Position numbers and translations under genes: made by a program
Shown here: positions 47,901-57,810 of the stretch, one piece after another
How the letters are laid out: each line of letters opens with the position of its first letter
Numbering within the stretch: the stretch's first letter is position 1
Notes under the pieces: generated by a model
Database searches by the model: none
Told to the model about the DNA's origin: nothing
Seen by the model: only the letters and a program-made list of their open reading frames with translations
NCBI RefSeq assembly: GCF_003672135.1
Contig: NC_039518.1
Location: 2,418,001 to 2,482,000, forward strand
Origin: Ooceraea biroi
Lineage: Eukaryota; Arthropoda; Insecta; Hymenoptera; Formicidae
Direction: 5' to 3'
Length of the DNA: 64,000 nt

Positions 47901-50900
47901 TTAAATCCGCACGAGACTGTCACGGCTGATCGTTATCGACACCAATTGTACAAGTTGAAGCGAGCATTGGACCAAAACCGACCACCAATTGCGAGTAAAC
48001 GACGGAAAGTGATTCTTCTCCGTGACAACGCTCGACCTCACGTTGCGTTATCAGTGAAACAAACACTATTAGAGCTTGAATGGCAAGTCTTCTCCGGACA
48101 TTGCTCCATGCGATTATTGTTTGTTCCGGTCGATGCAACACGCTTTAGAGGATACACACTTTCATAATTTCGAAGAAGTGCGAAAATTCGTCGATGAATG
48201 GATCGACTCAAAAGAAGAGTCATTTTATCGTGGTGGAATCCATCTCTTGCCAGAGCATTAAATGTTGATCGTACAACAGTTACCAAACATTTACATGAAA
48301 TGGGAAAAATTCAGAAAGAAGGGAAATGGGTTCGATATCAATTATCGGAAAGTGCCATTGCAAACCGGTTGAACATTTGCATTTCGTTGATCGCCGGGCA
48401 AAAAAAGAAGAGTCTTTTGTCTCGGAGTGTTACTGGGGATGAAAAGTGGATCTATTTTGATAATCCGAAACGCAGAAAATCATGGGTGGATCCAGGCGAA
48501 CCATCAACGTCCACTCCGAGACGCAATATTCACGGTTGAAAAGTAATGCTCTGTATTTGGTGGGATAGTGTACTATGAGCTGTTAAATCCGCACGAGACT
48601 GTCACGGCTGATCGTTATCGACACCAATTGTACAAGTTGACGCAAGCATTGGACGAAAAACGACCACCAATTGCGAGCAAACGACGGAAAGTGATTCTTC
48701 GTGACAACGCTCGACCTCACGTTGCGTTATCAGTGAAACAAACACTATTAGAGCTTGAATGGCAAGTCTTCTCCGGACATTGCTCCATGCGATTATTATT
48801 TGTTCCGGTCGATGCAACACGCTTTAGAGGATACACACTTTGATAATTTCGAAGAAGTGCGAAAATTCGTCGACGAATGGATCAACTGAAAAGAAGAGTC
48901 ATTTTATCGTGGTGGAATCCATCTCTTGCCAGAAAGATGGGAAAAAGTTATAGAAAACGAAGGAAAATATTTTGATTAAGGTATTCATTCATTATATTTA
49001 AATACATGCGTTTTTGAGCAAAAAAAACCCTCAAAACTAAATCACACCCCTAATATTATTTATACGAATAAGGTAATATAAAGCTGCTAAGTAGTTTTCG
49101 ATGGAAAATTTTTCACTAAACAAAATAGCAAAATCTCACCTTGCTAAATTGTCCCAGGACGTACCTCAAGATGTTAGGAGGTACGTTATGCAGCAATGGC
49201 TCCAGGGCCTCCATGTACGTGCACTTTTGCAAGATCTGCTTCAACGCGGTGTTACACTTCGTTTTGAGATCTTCGGAGCTCTTCGAAGCGTCGTGCAGCT
49301 ATTAATCGCAACAATGTTAAGTTACAAAAGAGCGATAAAATCATAAGATATTTATTAGCTAATATAAAAAATAATTTATTAGCTAACATAGAGTGACCTA
49401 ACATTCCTTCATACCTGCAATAACTTGGGCAGCATATTCGCGACCGCGACTGCTTTTGCGTGCTCGGGAGTGTGCTTGCCAATCTGCCCGATCGCCCACA
49501 CGGTCACCGCCAGGATACAATCCTCCGTTTCCTCTTGCAGGACGATCGCTAATTGGACGACACCCTACGTAAAGTGGTTGCCTTGTAACGTTACGTCAAA
49601 CGCGACTATCGAGCGTTACTGTTCTGTTTTGTACTTTCGATTCTATCACGGCTACTGCTAGCTGATCCGAATGACCGGCAATGTAGCCGAGCGCCATGAT
49701 CGCCGGCAACCTGCTCGCCGATTTCGACGTCCTGATCAATTCGATAAGGGCAGCGATACCTCCGGCGTTTACTACGAGCTGCGCCAACTGAAAGCACGTG
49801 TCATTATCGAAGACAGAAGAATAACAGAAAGGGGGCTTTGTCGAAAGATTCTCCTACTTCCAGTGTGTGTTTGCAGACTTCCCTGGTCAAGATCGCTGCG
49901 ACCCTACCGACATTCTCGTCCGGATGCGCCATGTGCATCAGAACATCCGGGAAGACCTCCGCCTCGACCACGGCCTCCGCCAACTCCACCGAATGCTTCG
50001 CTACGCTGCTCAGCGCTAACAACGCCTGCCGCTGTGAACGTTACGCGCGTTCGTATGTTGTAATATTCATTGTAATTTACAGCAAATCACCTTTGCCTTG
50101 GGATCAACATTGGCCAAGGTTTTCGCGAGGAGGGAAATTGCACCGGCGTCAACCACCGCTTGCGCGAGTTCGGTGCTGTGTTTACTTATGTCGCTGATAG
50201 CGGACGCGCTAATCTGCTTGATGTACAACTCGGGCGCTTGCAGGCACAATACAAGAAGCATTACTGCACCTAATAATCAGATATAATAAAATATTGTTGA
50301 ATATTGTTAAGCGTCGATAAGCAGAATCTTCTTGCATTTATTATGGGAAATATTAAAATCAAATTATTTTACCGGCATCCACCGTTGCTTGAGCCAAATT
50401 TTTATTATGCCTCGCAATGTAGCCGAGCGCCCAGGCAGCTGCCTCTTTCACTCCGGGATCGAAATCTTCCAAGCATTCGACTATACTTTGCAAGCCGTCA
50501 TTGTGCACTACTATTAACGCCGACTCCGGCGAGTGCTTCGCTATTGCTCGTAGGACGAAAAGTGCCGCTTTCTTGTAAAATTTCTATAACAAGACACGGT
50601 CCTTTAAAACATTTGCATTCAAGTATTCTTGCGCGCAAAAAGTTTGCAATATTATCGAACAGGATAGATGAAATTTGTCAGAATGGAAAGATAAAGTGCT
50701 TCAGACCGGTCTTATGCTCTATCAGAAATAAAATGCTTACATTTAAGGAACTCATACATTTTGTTTGTCAATGTTCTTCAGTAACTGTGACAATACGTCC
50801 CTCCTGACAACGGCGTGTGCAAGTCTGCTATTGTGATTCGCCAGCTTGCCTAAAGTTATCGCTGCCATGTGCTGAACAGACGGCACAGCATCTGCTAATA

Positions 50901-51225
50901 AAGGACGTAACAGGTCTATCGCACCTGCTGCTTCCAGGCAGTCGATATTGTTCGGCTTCGAGGATAGATCCGCGACAGACTGCACGAAGGACAACCGCGC
51001 CTTTTGGTACTGATCGAAAACTAATAAAGAAATAACTGCATAAAGTAAGGAGTTACGTTATTAACGATAAGTAATATCCCAAGTAGCAAGGTGACGTCAA
51101 ATGACGTTGTTAAGACGTCATTGGACGTCATTAAAACGTCACCTTGCTACTTGGATATAATCGATATTAACTAATTTATTTATTTATTCTACACGTGTAC
51201 CTTGTAGGATCGTGCGCGCTGTCAT
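31900..51225 (-). CDS. Spag6: SPAG6/PF16 axonemal central-pair armadillo protein
   Basis: Ten minus-strand exons: 51225-51201, 51020-50758, 50583-50373, 50269-50091, 50031-49858, 49787-49635, 49564-49415, 49298-49140, 36166-36021 and 32044-31900. The total is 1,605 nt, 534 aa, with every junction in phase. It starts MTARTILQVFDQYQKARL, matching the SPAG6 N-terminus. Armadillo repeats follow (LANHNSRLAHAVV, FVLRAIAKHS, ECLEDFDPGVKEAAAWALGY, ISDISKHSTELAQAVVDAGA, AIGQIGKHTPEHAKAVAVA). The C-terminal SPAG6 signature spans the last exons: ARRLFVTSGGLKKVQEIQAE, FPEEIVRYYSPGYPDSLL. The tail is longer than in human SPAG6 (509 aa). PF16/SPAG6 stabilises the C1 microtubule of the ciliary central pair, so expression should be in testis and ciliated sensory cells. 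Intron 8 is 13 kb and loaded with repeats; intron 9 holds two more. Confidence 0.95.
32071..32806 (+). mobile_element. Truncated DUF4817 transposon, with inverted tail
   Basis: 32071-32766 matches the left 700 bp of the element at 12236, including the TACAGGGTGGGGCAATAACT terminus and the start of the transposase (MYSFEEQVDVMENDLIYGE). It breaks off at ACATTTAAAA, and 32767-32806 is an inverted piece of the same element's 32465-32505 region. It lies only 27 bp upstream of the Spag6 last-exon acceptor. Confidence 0.85.
33021..34310 (-). mobile_element. Mariner, TTGGGTCGTCCGGAAAG family (copy 1)
   Basis: TA-flanked, 1.29 kb, with matching inverted ends TTGGGTCGTCCGGAAAGTTC. The empty site is seen in R1 copy 2 at about 61147 (TTGTTTATTACATAATAAAG). 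Confidence 0.95.
33097..34130 (-). pseudogene. Mariner transposase, one frame break
   Basis: Near full length. The first part starts at 34130 (MKMEENKEHFRHLMLFYY) with both HTH motifs and runs to WVPHNLAEKI then stop. The second part is in the -1 frame from 33747 (MDRISICDSL) and carries TGDEKW, HRDNARPHVSL and PDIAPSGFHLF, ending GAYISQ. The usual residue after APS is D; the second copy reads APSDFHLF, so copy 1 has lost the third catalytic Asp (D to G). The frame break lies in a run of six A (33756-33761). Confidence 0.92.
34981..36020. other. Spag6 intron 9 remainder; GA repeat
   Basis: Unique-looking sequence with a (GA)n tract at about 35505-35534 and CpG-rich patches around 35290-35450. 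No coding exon was recognised; ORFs overlapping 36021-36166 are shadows of Spag6 exon 9. Confidence 0.5.
36167..36593. other. Spag6 intron 8, unique part
   Basis: No repeat or ORF was recognised between exon 9 and the tandem array. Confidence 0.5.
36594..39474. repeat. Tandem repeat, 1,024-bp unit x 2.8, with hairpin
   Basis: The landmark TACACCCACAGAAAAGATTT recurs at 36594, 37618 and 38642, exactly 1,024 bp apart. The third copy ends at about 39474. Units are nearly identical. Each contains a perfect-looking inverted repeat of 66 nt (36889-36954 with 37045-37110 in unit 1; two mismatches) around a 90-nt loop. No protein was recognised. It lies in Spag6 intron 8. Confidence 0.93.
39475..40187. 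other. Intronic; no feature recognised
   Basis: No repeat or domain-bearing ORF was seen in this part of Spag6 intron 8. Confidence 0.5.
40188..41282. mobile_element. Degenerate TTAA-type element, with inner MITE
   Basis: Imperfect inverted ends: TTAACCTTTCGTGGTTAC at the left and GACCACGAAGGGTTGAA at the right, with subterminal GAGGTCCAATAGACCCC and GGGGTCTTTTGGACCCC. The layout resembles a decayed piggyBac-like element. No transposase was recognised. The assignment rests on end sequence only. Confidence 0.5.
40612..40793. mobile_element. Short palindromic MITE (CCCAGATAGCAGAGAG ends)
   Basis: About 180 bp forming one long hairpin: TACCCAGATAGCAGAGAGAG at the left, complement at the right, and a centre near 40695. 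TA-flanked, non-coding. Confidence 0.85.
41955..41961 (+). promoter_or_regulatory. TATA-box candidate for nested ORF
   Basis: TATAAAG in a GC-rich setting, about 245 bp before the ATG at 42204. The start site is not established. Confidence 0.3.
42204..42476 (+). CDS. Small nested gene candidate, 90 aa, unknown function
   Basis: ATG at 42204 in the context AAGCAAAATG; stop TAA at 42474-42476. The protein starts MINNQHCVILNTGETNNYHQ, has a Ser/Asp-rich middle (SVVSVSSIDSDVSDRRDVRE) and a basic helix (GIFRRHRKTILVLGSFLKML), and ends with acidic DETDE. There is no signal peptide or membrane segment. Codons are mixed GC/AT and the length exceeds what the local AT content would give by chance, but I do not recognise the family. 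It lies inside Spag6 intron 8 on the opposite strand. AATAAA motifs follow at about 42566 and 43762. A CpG-rich stretch and a TATA candidate precede it. Confidence 0.5.
   Translation: MINNQHCVILNTGETNNYHQPASAKPSVVSVSSIDSDVSDRRDVREELYAGIFRRHRKTILVLGSFLKMLKMNRNMNNYASIKPNDETDE
42477..44994. other. Spag6 intron 8; possible 3' UTR of nested ORF, GA repeat
   Basis: 2.5 kb, mostly AT-rich, with a (GA)n tract at 44881-44906. No further coding region is supported. Confidence 0.5.
45075..45848 (+). mobile_element. LINE ORF1 (gag-like) fragment inside mariner
   Basis: The 15-mer TAGCTGTTTCCGATA occurs at 45060-45074 and 45834-45848, while the sister mariner (complement of about 9950-9964) has it once. 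The segment between is therefore an insertion with target-site duplication. It encodes a gag-like ORF1 start: MAGELQPYDVYYDESSSQPI from 45287, one in-frame stop at 45488, then GPFRAILSYRKIDKENPPKP and YVEKCSRYRWQICFSNRSA. The family resemblance (Jockey/R1-type nucleic-acid-binding ORF1) is from memory. Confidence 0.7.
45942..48979 (+). pseudogene. Mariner transposase with quadruplicated catalytic core
   Basis: One N-terminal block (MQLPKEHFRHALLLFFNQKK from 45942) continues into the first core (ALNVDRTTVTKHLHEMGKI, TGDEKWIYFDNPKRRKSW). Then come further cores at about 46880, 47560 and 48240, and a single C-terminus (RGGIHLLPERWEKVIENEGK, stop at 48979). Each core breaks near CIWWDSV/YYELL, as in the copy at 6848-9849. 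Later units differ from each other by few bases. Confidence 0.9.
51074..51158. mobile_element. Tiny palindromic MITE in Spag6 intron 1
   Basis: About 80 bp: CCAAGTAGCAAGGTGACGT and its complement surround a short core rich in GACGT motifs. It is a hairpin with AT-rich flanks, non-coding. Confidence 0.75.
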
Positions 51226-51909
51226 ATTAATTCACCAAGAACTGTCGAGCAGGCACATTGCATTTAAACGTCAATTACCATCATTATACAATTTATAACA
51301 CTTATGACACGCAATGATTATTTTGACAGTTCCTCGCGGGCTGTCGACTGTTTAAAAACGAAAAATTGCCGCTCAAACCTGGAGTTATGAATGTATAGAT
51401 AGGCAAAACCATAGACATAATAAGAATAGACCGAGCGTGAAGCGCAAAACGTGAAGCACAGCTAGAAAAGGACGGAAGTAGGTGGAGGATCTCTTTCTCT
51501 CTCTGTTCGCGTCTTCCCCACTCTCCGCTCTTACCCCCACTCTTCTTTCCTTAGAGAGAGAGAGCAATCCTTCGCCTGCTTTCTCTCTTTTTCTACCTGT
51601 GATCACTGCCAAGTTGAGAACACGCTCGGTCTATTCTTACTATGTCTATGGGCAAAACCGAGTGAGCCATGACCTGGTAATAATAATCATAATCACCGAG
51701 GCCCTAAAAATCTCGATTTCCAAGCGCCGATGTTCATAAATAATTCTTAATAAATGCAAAATGTCTTGTATAATTTATTATTATTATTGCATAATATAAT
51801 CATAAGTTGTCTCTCGTTGGAAAACCTCCCACAATTCACAGCGCTACTGACATTTCTGAGTTGGAGCATCTAGATATTTCTGTATCATGACTCCGAGTTT
51901 GTTCAACTT
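51226..51909. other. Spag6 upstream region; no gene recognised
   Basis: Contains a pyrimidine-rich tract near 51490-51600. The Spag6 promoter is expected here on the minus strand; no core motif stands out. Confidence 0.45.
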
Positions 51910-52305
51910 GTTATTTCTTTGACTATATACCTATGGACTGCTAATGGGCAGCCATTGTGCGACCCAAGATCTCAGCGCCACCAGGTACCAACGGCCAAAC
52001 TAAGAACTAATAATCATATATTTCGTGAACATTGTTTTAAGAATATAATATTCACATTCTCTTATACTGCAATATAAAACAAAATATTCATGGTCATTGT
52101 ATTAATATGATTTTTTAAATGCTTTTTGAACAGTAAAATTGTTGCACTTTTCATGTTAAATTGCAAAATAACTTCAACTTTTTTTCTTACTTACAATAAA
52201 GCATTAGGTACATGAGAATGTAGTACAATAAAGTATACTTGAGAGGAAAAAATTAAGAAAATAAAAACGTAATCTTAAGAGACTAGAAATCAGTTTTATT
52301 ATACA

Positions 52306-52535
52306 CTAGCATCCCCCGTCACGCGGGCTTCGCCCGCGATATTACGTGTAGAATTAAATAAAAACACATTTTACCCCTTCTCACCCGTTAGGGGTGGAAT
52401 TTCGGAAAACCCACCCTTAGTGAGCACCTACGTACTAGTAGGAATATACCCTTAAAATTTCAAGTCGATAGATGCAGTGGTTCGGGTTGCACGTTGGTGA
52501 GTCAGTGAGTGGTAGTTGGCTTATATATGTATAGA
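52306..52535 (-). mobile_element. Non-autonomous Helitron (230 bp, both ends present)
   Basis: On the minus strand it begins A|TCTATACATATATAAG (52535) and ends with a GC-rich hairpin CGCGGGCGAAGCCCGCG, then TGACGGGGGATGCTAG|T (52306). TC start, 3' hairpin, CTRR end and insertion between A and T are the defining Helitron marks. No inverted ends, no target duplication, no coding capacity. Confidence 0.85.
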
Positions 52536-52592
52536 TTACACTTACTACCCTTTGAACAAAATTAGTTTTGTAAAATCTTTACGGACATATTT

Positions 52593-53881
52593 TATTGGGT
52601 CGTCCGGAAAGTTCGTGCCGATTTTGAAGGAAAATTCAAAGGCAACATTTTTTTATGTCGATAAATATTTATTGACTTATGTATGCACCGTTTTGTTTCA
52701 CAACCTTTGTCCATCTTTCACGCAACTGGAAGATTCCATTCTCCCAGAACTTCTTAGGTTTCTCGGCGAAAAACTCCTCAAGGTGGTTTTTTATGTCGAT
52801 CAAAGAGTTGAAGTTCTTGCCGCTAAGAGAATTTTGCAAAGACCTAAATAAGTGAAAGTCTGAAGGTGCAATGTCTGGTGAATACGGTGGGTGAGGTGGC
52901 ACATCCCAGCCAAACTCCAACAATTTTTGTCGGGTAGTCAAAGAAACATGAGGTCTGGCATTGTCCCGATGGAACACGACGCCCTTCCTATTAGCTAATT
53001 CTGGACGTTTTTCCTGAATCGCTGTCTTTAATTCGTCCAGTCGCGAGCAGTACTTATCTGCATTTATCGTTTGGTTGTGTGGTAGGAGCTCATAATATAG
53101 GATTCCTTTCCAATCCCACCAGACACAGAGCATGACTTTTTTTGGATGAAGGCCGGCTTTCGGAGTGGTTAATGCTGGTTCATTTCGCTTACCCCAGGAT
53201 CTTTTTCGTTCTACATTGTTGTAAATGATCCATTTTTCGTCACCCGTCACTAATTGCTTCAAAAATGGTACGTTTGCGTTGCGCTTGTACAGCGAGTCGC
53301 AGATGGAAATGCGATCCATTAAATTTTTTCGGCCAAATTATGCGGAACCCATACATCACAGCGACTTACGTAACCAAGGTTCACTACATGATCGTGGACA
53401 GTGGTTTTCGATATTTTCAGTATCTCTGCCAATTCACGTGTCGTGTAGCGCGGGTTATTCTCGATCAGTGTCTTGATTTGTCATCATCAGTAGTAGAGGG
53501 TCTGCCCGAGCGTTCTTGGTCTTTAAGGTTAAAATCACCAGCTCTAAACTTAGCGAACCACTTACGTACGGTTCTTTCAGCTAAAGCGCCTTCTTCGTAA
53601 ACAGAACATATCGAATTTGTTGCTTGTGAGGCATTTTTGTCTTTCCGGTAATAGAAAAGCATCAAGTGTCTAAAATGTTCTTTGTTTTCTTCCATCTTCA
53701 AAAGAGTACAAAACTGACACGAATCAATTTATCTGAAACAACTTTTGTCCTAAAGATGCGTTGAAATGTCACCTTTAAGCATATGTATATAAATCGTATG
53801 TTTTCAATAACATTGATATATTCAGACATGTTCCAATGCCATCTATTAAAAATCGGCACGAACTTTCCGGACGACCCAATA
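52593..53881 (-). mobile_element. Mariner, TTGGGTCGTCCGGAAAG family (copy 2)
   Basis: TA-flanked, complete ends, about 98-99% like copy 1 at 33021-34310 by eye. Confidence 0.95.
52669..53701 (-). pseudogene. Mariner transposase, two frame breaks
   Basis: Starts at 53701 (MKMEENKEHFRHLMLFYY). A 1-base loss near 53478 breaks it after GRPSTTDDD. It shares with copy 1 the break in the six-A run before MDRISICDSL (53319). It keeps all three catalytic Asp motifs: TGDEKW, HRDNARPHVSL and PDIAPSDFHLF. Confidence 0.92.
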
Positions 53882-54506
53882 CATGTAAGTTACGTGTTAA
53901 TTCTTTGCCAAACCAATATAACCTTATTTCGAAATAAAACTCTATTATTGTTTTTATCATTTTATGTTTGTGATTTTCTAATAAATCATTATCTAATACG
54001 TGCGCGTCAAAATTGGTAAAAAGATTTTGGACATTTATATTTCTTATTACGTGCAAAGTCATTCTTTGAAATGCGTGTTTTATTTTCTATTCTATAAATA
54101 TTAAATATTTTTTCTGTAGTGCTCGTTATTGTATGAGGTATGGCCTCAATGATTAATCGACGTCCGTTCGTAAGTAAGTAAGGAGAAACCTTTCAGATTC
54201 AAGGATCTGTGCATCATCAACCATCGGAATTGCGGACCGATAATCGCAGAGAATTTAAGGAACCAAGTGTGAATTCTTTATTTCGAGACGATTTTTGTAT
54301 TCCTGTTTTGGCTTTGTATCGTGTGATTGTACATGATTTGATACAACAATAACGAACCATTTTGTTTTCACTTAGAATTTGTCACTTATAATGCCTCACA
54401 TGCGTCATGAAACCACAAAACAAATGCTTCAGTCAAAGGTATATGTACGACTATTAGTTCTTGGCTTGGCCATTGAGACGTGGGTGCGCTGAGATCTTGG
54501 ATCGCG

Positions 54507-54766
54507 TAAAGTCACTAGATTGATAAAGTACCGCAATCCGTGGTAAAATACGTGGAATAAAAATGGCGTTGGAAGTGTATTTAGTGCAAACATGCAACTT
54601 ATCAACACACTAAGTGCAATTCTACGAAGCAGCGTTGCGTTTATCTCCATTGAGAAAGGTTACATATTGTGACAGATGTGAAGAGAACATAATTGTGATG
54701 AAAACACCGTGTAGTTGGAATTAAAATGGCGGACGATTGCGGTACTTTATCTATCTAGTGACTTTA
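54507..54766. mobile_element. hAT-like MITE with 8-bp target duplication
   Basis: 260 bp. Ends TAAAGTCACTAGATTGATAA and complement TATCTATCTAGTGACTTTA. The direct repeat GGATCGCG occurs on both sides (54499-54506 and 54767-54774). It is inserted in the right inverted arm of the 2.9-kb element. Non-coding. Confidence 0.8.
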
Positions 54767-54836
54767 GGATCGCGTCTTTTACATTACCTAAGTGGCAACG
54801 TTAGCGGTCCATAGGTATATAGTCAAAGGTTATTTC

Positions 54837-55415
54837 GTATACGAACGCTTGCAGAACTCGGATATAATTTTAAGTAAAAATAACAGCTACAAAAGTACAA
54901 TTTTTTTCATTATAATCATCACGATAAACGAACATTTATCGTGCTCAACGTGAATTAAAAGAAAAATACCTATAATCCAGGAATATAAGGCACTAATTGG
55001 AAGCTAAAAAAGTCACTAGGCACGTACGTCAATTGACGTAGACATAGAAACCGGTCATTAACCTTCTGTGTATCCCGCGAGACGTGCGTAGCCTAGCCGA
55101 TATATCGTGTGTACGTATCGCCGTCGAGTAATCAAATGCCCGCGACGGGTTTGCGGTGAAAACTCCAGCGGAGATTTAATGGGGATGGCGTAAATCCGAC
55201 GACACCTCTATCGACTTGGGACGCGTAAGCAGCGGGCGAGACACTCGTCGCACGTGTCGCTTCCGTATTGCACGAGACCGCGCAAATGGTGCGACTGCCG
55301 CGTAACGCGTACGCCAGGTTGTTGAGATCTTGCGAGAAGGTCTCCTAAGGGGGAGCAACTCCGACGAGCGGTCCCGTACGCGCGCCACCCTCGAGAGCGG
55401 TCCTTGCCAGCCAGA
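54837..55415 (+). promoter_or_regulatory. Mkk4 upstream region
   Basis: AT-rich to 55000, then GC/CpG-rich up to the first coding exon, suggesting a CpG-rich promoter and 5' UTR. No TATA box was recognised. Confidence 0.4.
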
Positions 55416-57545
55416 ATGGCAGAAAATCAGAGTAACTCGTCGAGCCAAATTGGCCAAGGTACGTTCGCCCCGACGCAATGTTAAATCCGTCTACGAGGAT
55501 CATGGAAAACCTAACCTAACCTCCACTGGCCACTGTCGATCCTGCGACGCGGAATCACCTGCGCTTCGTCGTCGGGCGACACGTAGCTGTGAAGCTCCCT
55601 CGATTGGCCCTAATTAAATTTTAACGTAATTAAATTACAGGTTCTGGCAGATCCCTCACTTTTCCACGAATGGATTTTCGAACGAACAATGACGTTCAGA
55701 ACGAAATGTCAGGTACGTGCGTGTGGAGAGTTCTGCAATTTCTAGAACGCCTCGAAGAAGGTTTGGAAAATACTGTAGCTCGGGCAAGTTAGAGCTGAAA
55801 GTTATCTTGCATTCTGTTGCAGAAAGGCGGAGACAGTTGAAGCTTAGTTTTCAAACGCAGGGGAATAATTTGTCATTTGCTAATTCCACAAACTCCTCGT
55901 TGTCAAATTCGATGGGAGCCACGGCGTGTCCACCAATGTGAGATTTTGGCAAGCACAATAATTCTTGAACGTTCACATTGTCAACTTTCACGTAACAGGA
56001 TTAACTCGTTTCTTTTTTTTTACTCACGGCGACAGTTCCTCCCGCCCAAGTTTGCCTTTATCTTTACCTAAGCTGCCAGTCAGACCTCGCAATATGTTAC
56101 AGCAACAAGAATTTCTTCCCGACAAGGCGAGGTACGGAATCAAGAAAAAAAAATAAGAGGCAAAACAGTTTTTATTATTAGCGACTTATAACGGGGCTTG
56201 TTGCAGAGACAAGCTGCGAATGTGCCAGTCGATGCAAACCACTGGTAAATTGCAATTATCTCCGGACATGGTGTACGATTTCACAAGCGAGGATCTTCAG
56301 GACCTTGGAGAAATAGGGAGGGGAGGATTTGGCACTGTAAATAAGATGATTCATAGGATAAGCAATACCGTTATGGCTGTGAAGGTACTTTACTCATCCC
56401 TATTTCGCCCCCTGGCATTTTTTACGATCACGTGATGAGAATTCTCGCTAAAAACCGCTGCGAATTGCGTTCCAGCGAATTCGCTCTACCGTGGACGAGA
56501 GAGAACAAAAGCAACTGTTAATGGACTTAGAAGTTGTGATGAAATCGAACGAATGCCCATGTATCGTGCAATTTTATGGAGCTTTATTTAAAGAGGTAAC
56601 AGTATAGCTCGCGACTATACGTGTGTTAACGTTACCGAAACGGAAAAAGTGGAAAAATATATTCGCTCTTCTAGGGGGATTGTTGGATCTGCATGGAGCT
56701 CATGGACACGTCGTTAGATAAATTTTATAAGTTCATCTATGAGAGATTAAACGAGAGGATACCGGAATGTATTCTAGGCAAAATTACCGTGGCTACGGTG
56801 AAAGCGCTAAATTACCTCAAGGAGAAACTAAGAATAATTCACAGGGATGTGAAACCTAGTAATATTTTATTAGATCGTCGAGGTAACATCAAGCTGTGCG
56901 ACTTCGGCATATCCGGTCAGCTCGTCGACTCGATCGCGAGGACGCGAGATGCCGGCTGCCGACCGTACATGGCTGTAAGTTGATTGAACCTGCTCAGATG
57001 AATATCTCGGATATTTTCTTGCGTGTCAGATATTTTCACGATGTTGTTGTGATTGATCAGCCGGAGAGAATAGACCCGCAACGCGCGCGTGGCTACGACG
57101 TGCGAAGCGACGTGTGGTCGTTGGGCATCACGTTAATGGAAGTCGCCACCGGATACTTCCCGTACCCGAAGTGGAACTCTGTCTTCGAGCAACTTTATCA
57201 AGTAGTGCAAGGCGATCCGCCACGTCTTTCCCCCAATGAGAACGGCAACCACTTCACCATGGACTTCGTCAACTTTGTGAACACGTGGTAGGGTGTTTCC
57301 TTCCTCGTAGCGTCTTCCCAAGTTTGCCAAAGACAGTGAAGAGATATTCTTGTAACCGTTCGCGTTGCCTTTGCTTCAGCTTGATTAAAGAGGAGACGCA
57401 GCGACCCAAGTACAATAAATTGCTGGAGCATCCGTTCATCCGGCGAGCGGAGGAGGCGACGATCGACGTCGCAGCGTACATCAGCGGCGTCCTCGACAAT
57501 ATGGCTAATAACGGGGTGACGCCGTTCACAACCAATCAACCTTAA
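55416..57545 (+). CDS. Mkk4: MAP kinase kinase 4 (JNK-pathway MAP2K)
   Basis: Nine exons: 55416-55458, 55641-55712, 55823-55937, 56051-56131, 56207-56384, 56476-56595, 56675-56974, 57061-57287 and 57380-57545. They total 1,302 nt, 433 aa, with all phases consistent. The N-terminus carries a MAPK docking site (RRRQLKLSF). Kinase motifs in order: glycine loop GRGGFGTV, ATP lysine in MAVK, hinge MELMD, catalytic loop HRDVKPSN, DFG in LCDFGISG, activation loop SIARTRDAGCRPYMAPERID, SDVWSLGITLMEVATG. The activation-loop Ser and Thr (SIART) are the MAP3K phosphorylation sites. MKK4 activates JNK, and p38 in some contexts. The alternative acceptor for exon 4 (after ACCTAAG) does not keep frame, so 56051 is preferred. 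Compact, repeat-free introns contrast with Spag6. Confidence 0.96.
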
Positions 57546-57810
57546 GGATTCGATGACACGAAGGGCACACGTCACACCTTACAATACCTCGGATTTTGCG
57601 CTCCTCTTCAGCCTCTCACTCTCGATTGCCGTTTAGCGACATCACCCGATGATCTAGCGTCTACCTGGCCAAACTGGACGGCGATAGTTCTCCGTTATCC
57701 GTATGTCGTTCGGTTTTTAGAGCTGTACGATTCACCGAACGACTCTGCACGCGAAGCGGACGGAGATGTGCGCATCGGTGCGAGCTGACATTCGTTAAAT
57801 AATATATATA
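57546..57810 (+). other. Mkk4 3' UTR/flank
   Basis: 265 bp between the Mkk4 stop and a palindromic MITE. No clear AATAAA was seen before the MITE; AATAATATATAT near 57799 is weak. Confidence 0.4.

Larger units (their letters stand above)
44995..49055 (+). mobile_element. Mariner with four tandem transposase cores (copy 2)
   Basis: TA-flanked. Ends TTAGGAGTGTGATTTAGTTT at 44997 and complement (CACCCCTAA) at 49053. Same family and same four-core layout as 6734-10022, opposite orientation, but with an extra insertion of LINE-like sequence at 45075-45833. It lies in Spag6 intron 8, about 85 bp beyond the exon 8 donor. Confidence 0.93.
51910..54836. mobile_element. 2.9-kb element with 8-bp target duplication, three nested insertions
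   Basis: The direct repeat GTTATTTC (51910-51917 and 54829-54836) flanks inverted ends TTTGACTATATACCTATGGAC (left) and GTCCATAGGTATATAGTCAAAG (right). Further subterminal inverted similarity runs to about 52020 on the left and 54438 on the right, interrupted on the right by the MITE at 54507-54766. An 8-bp duplication is typical of hAT or P-type elements. No transposase was recognised. Confidence 0.75.
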
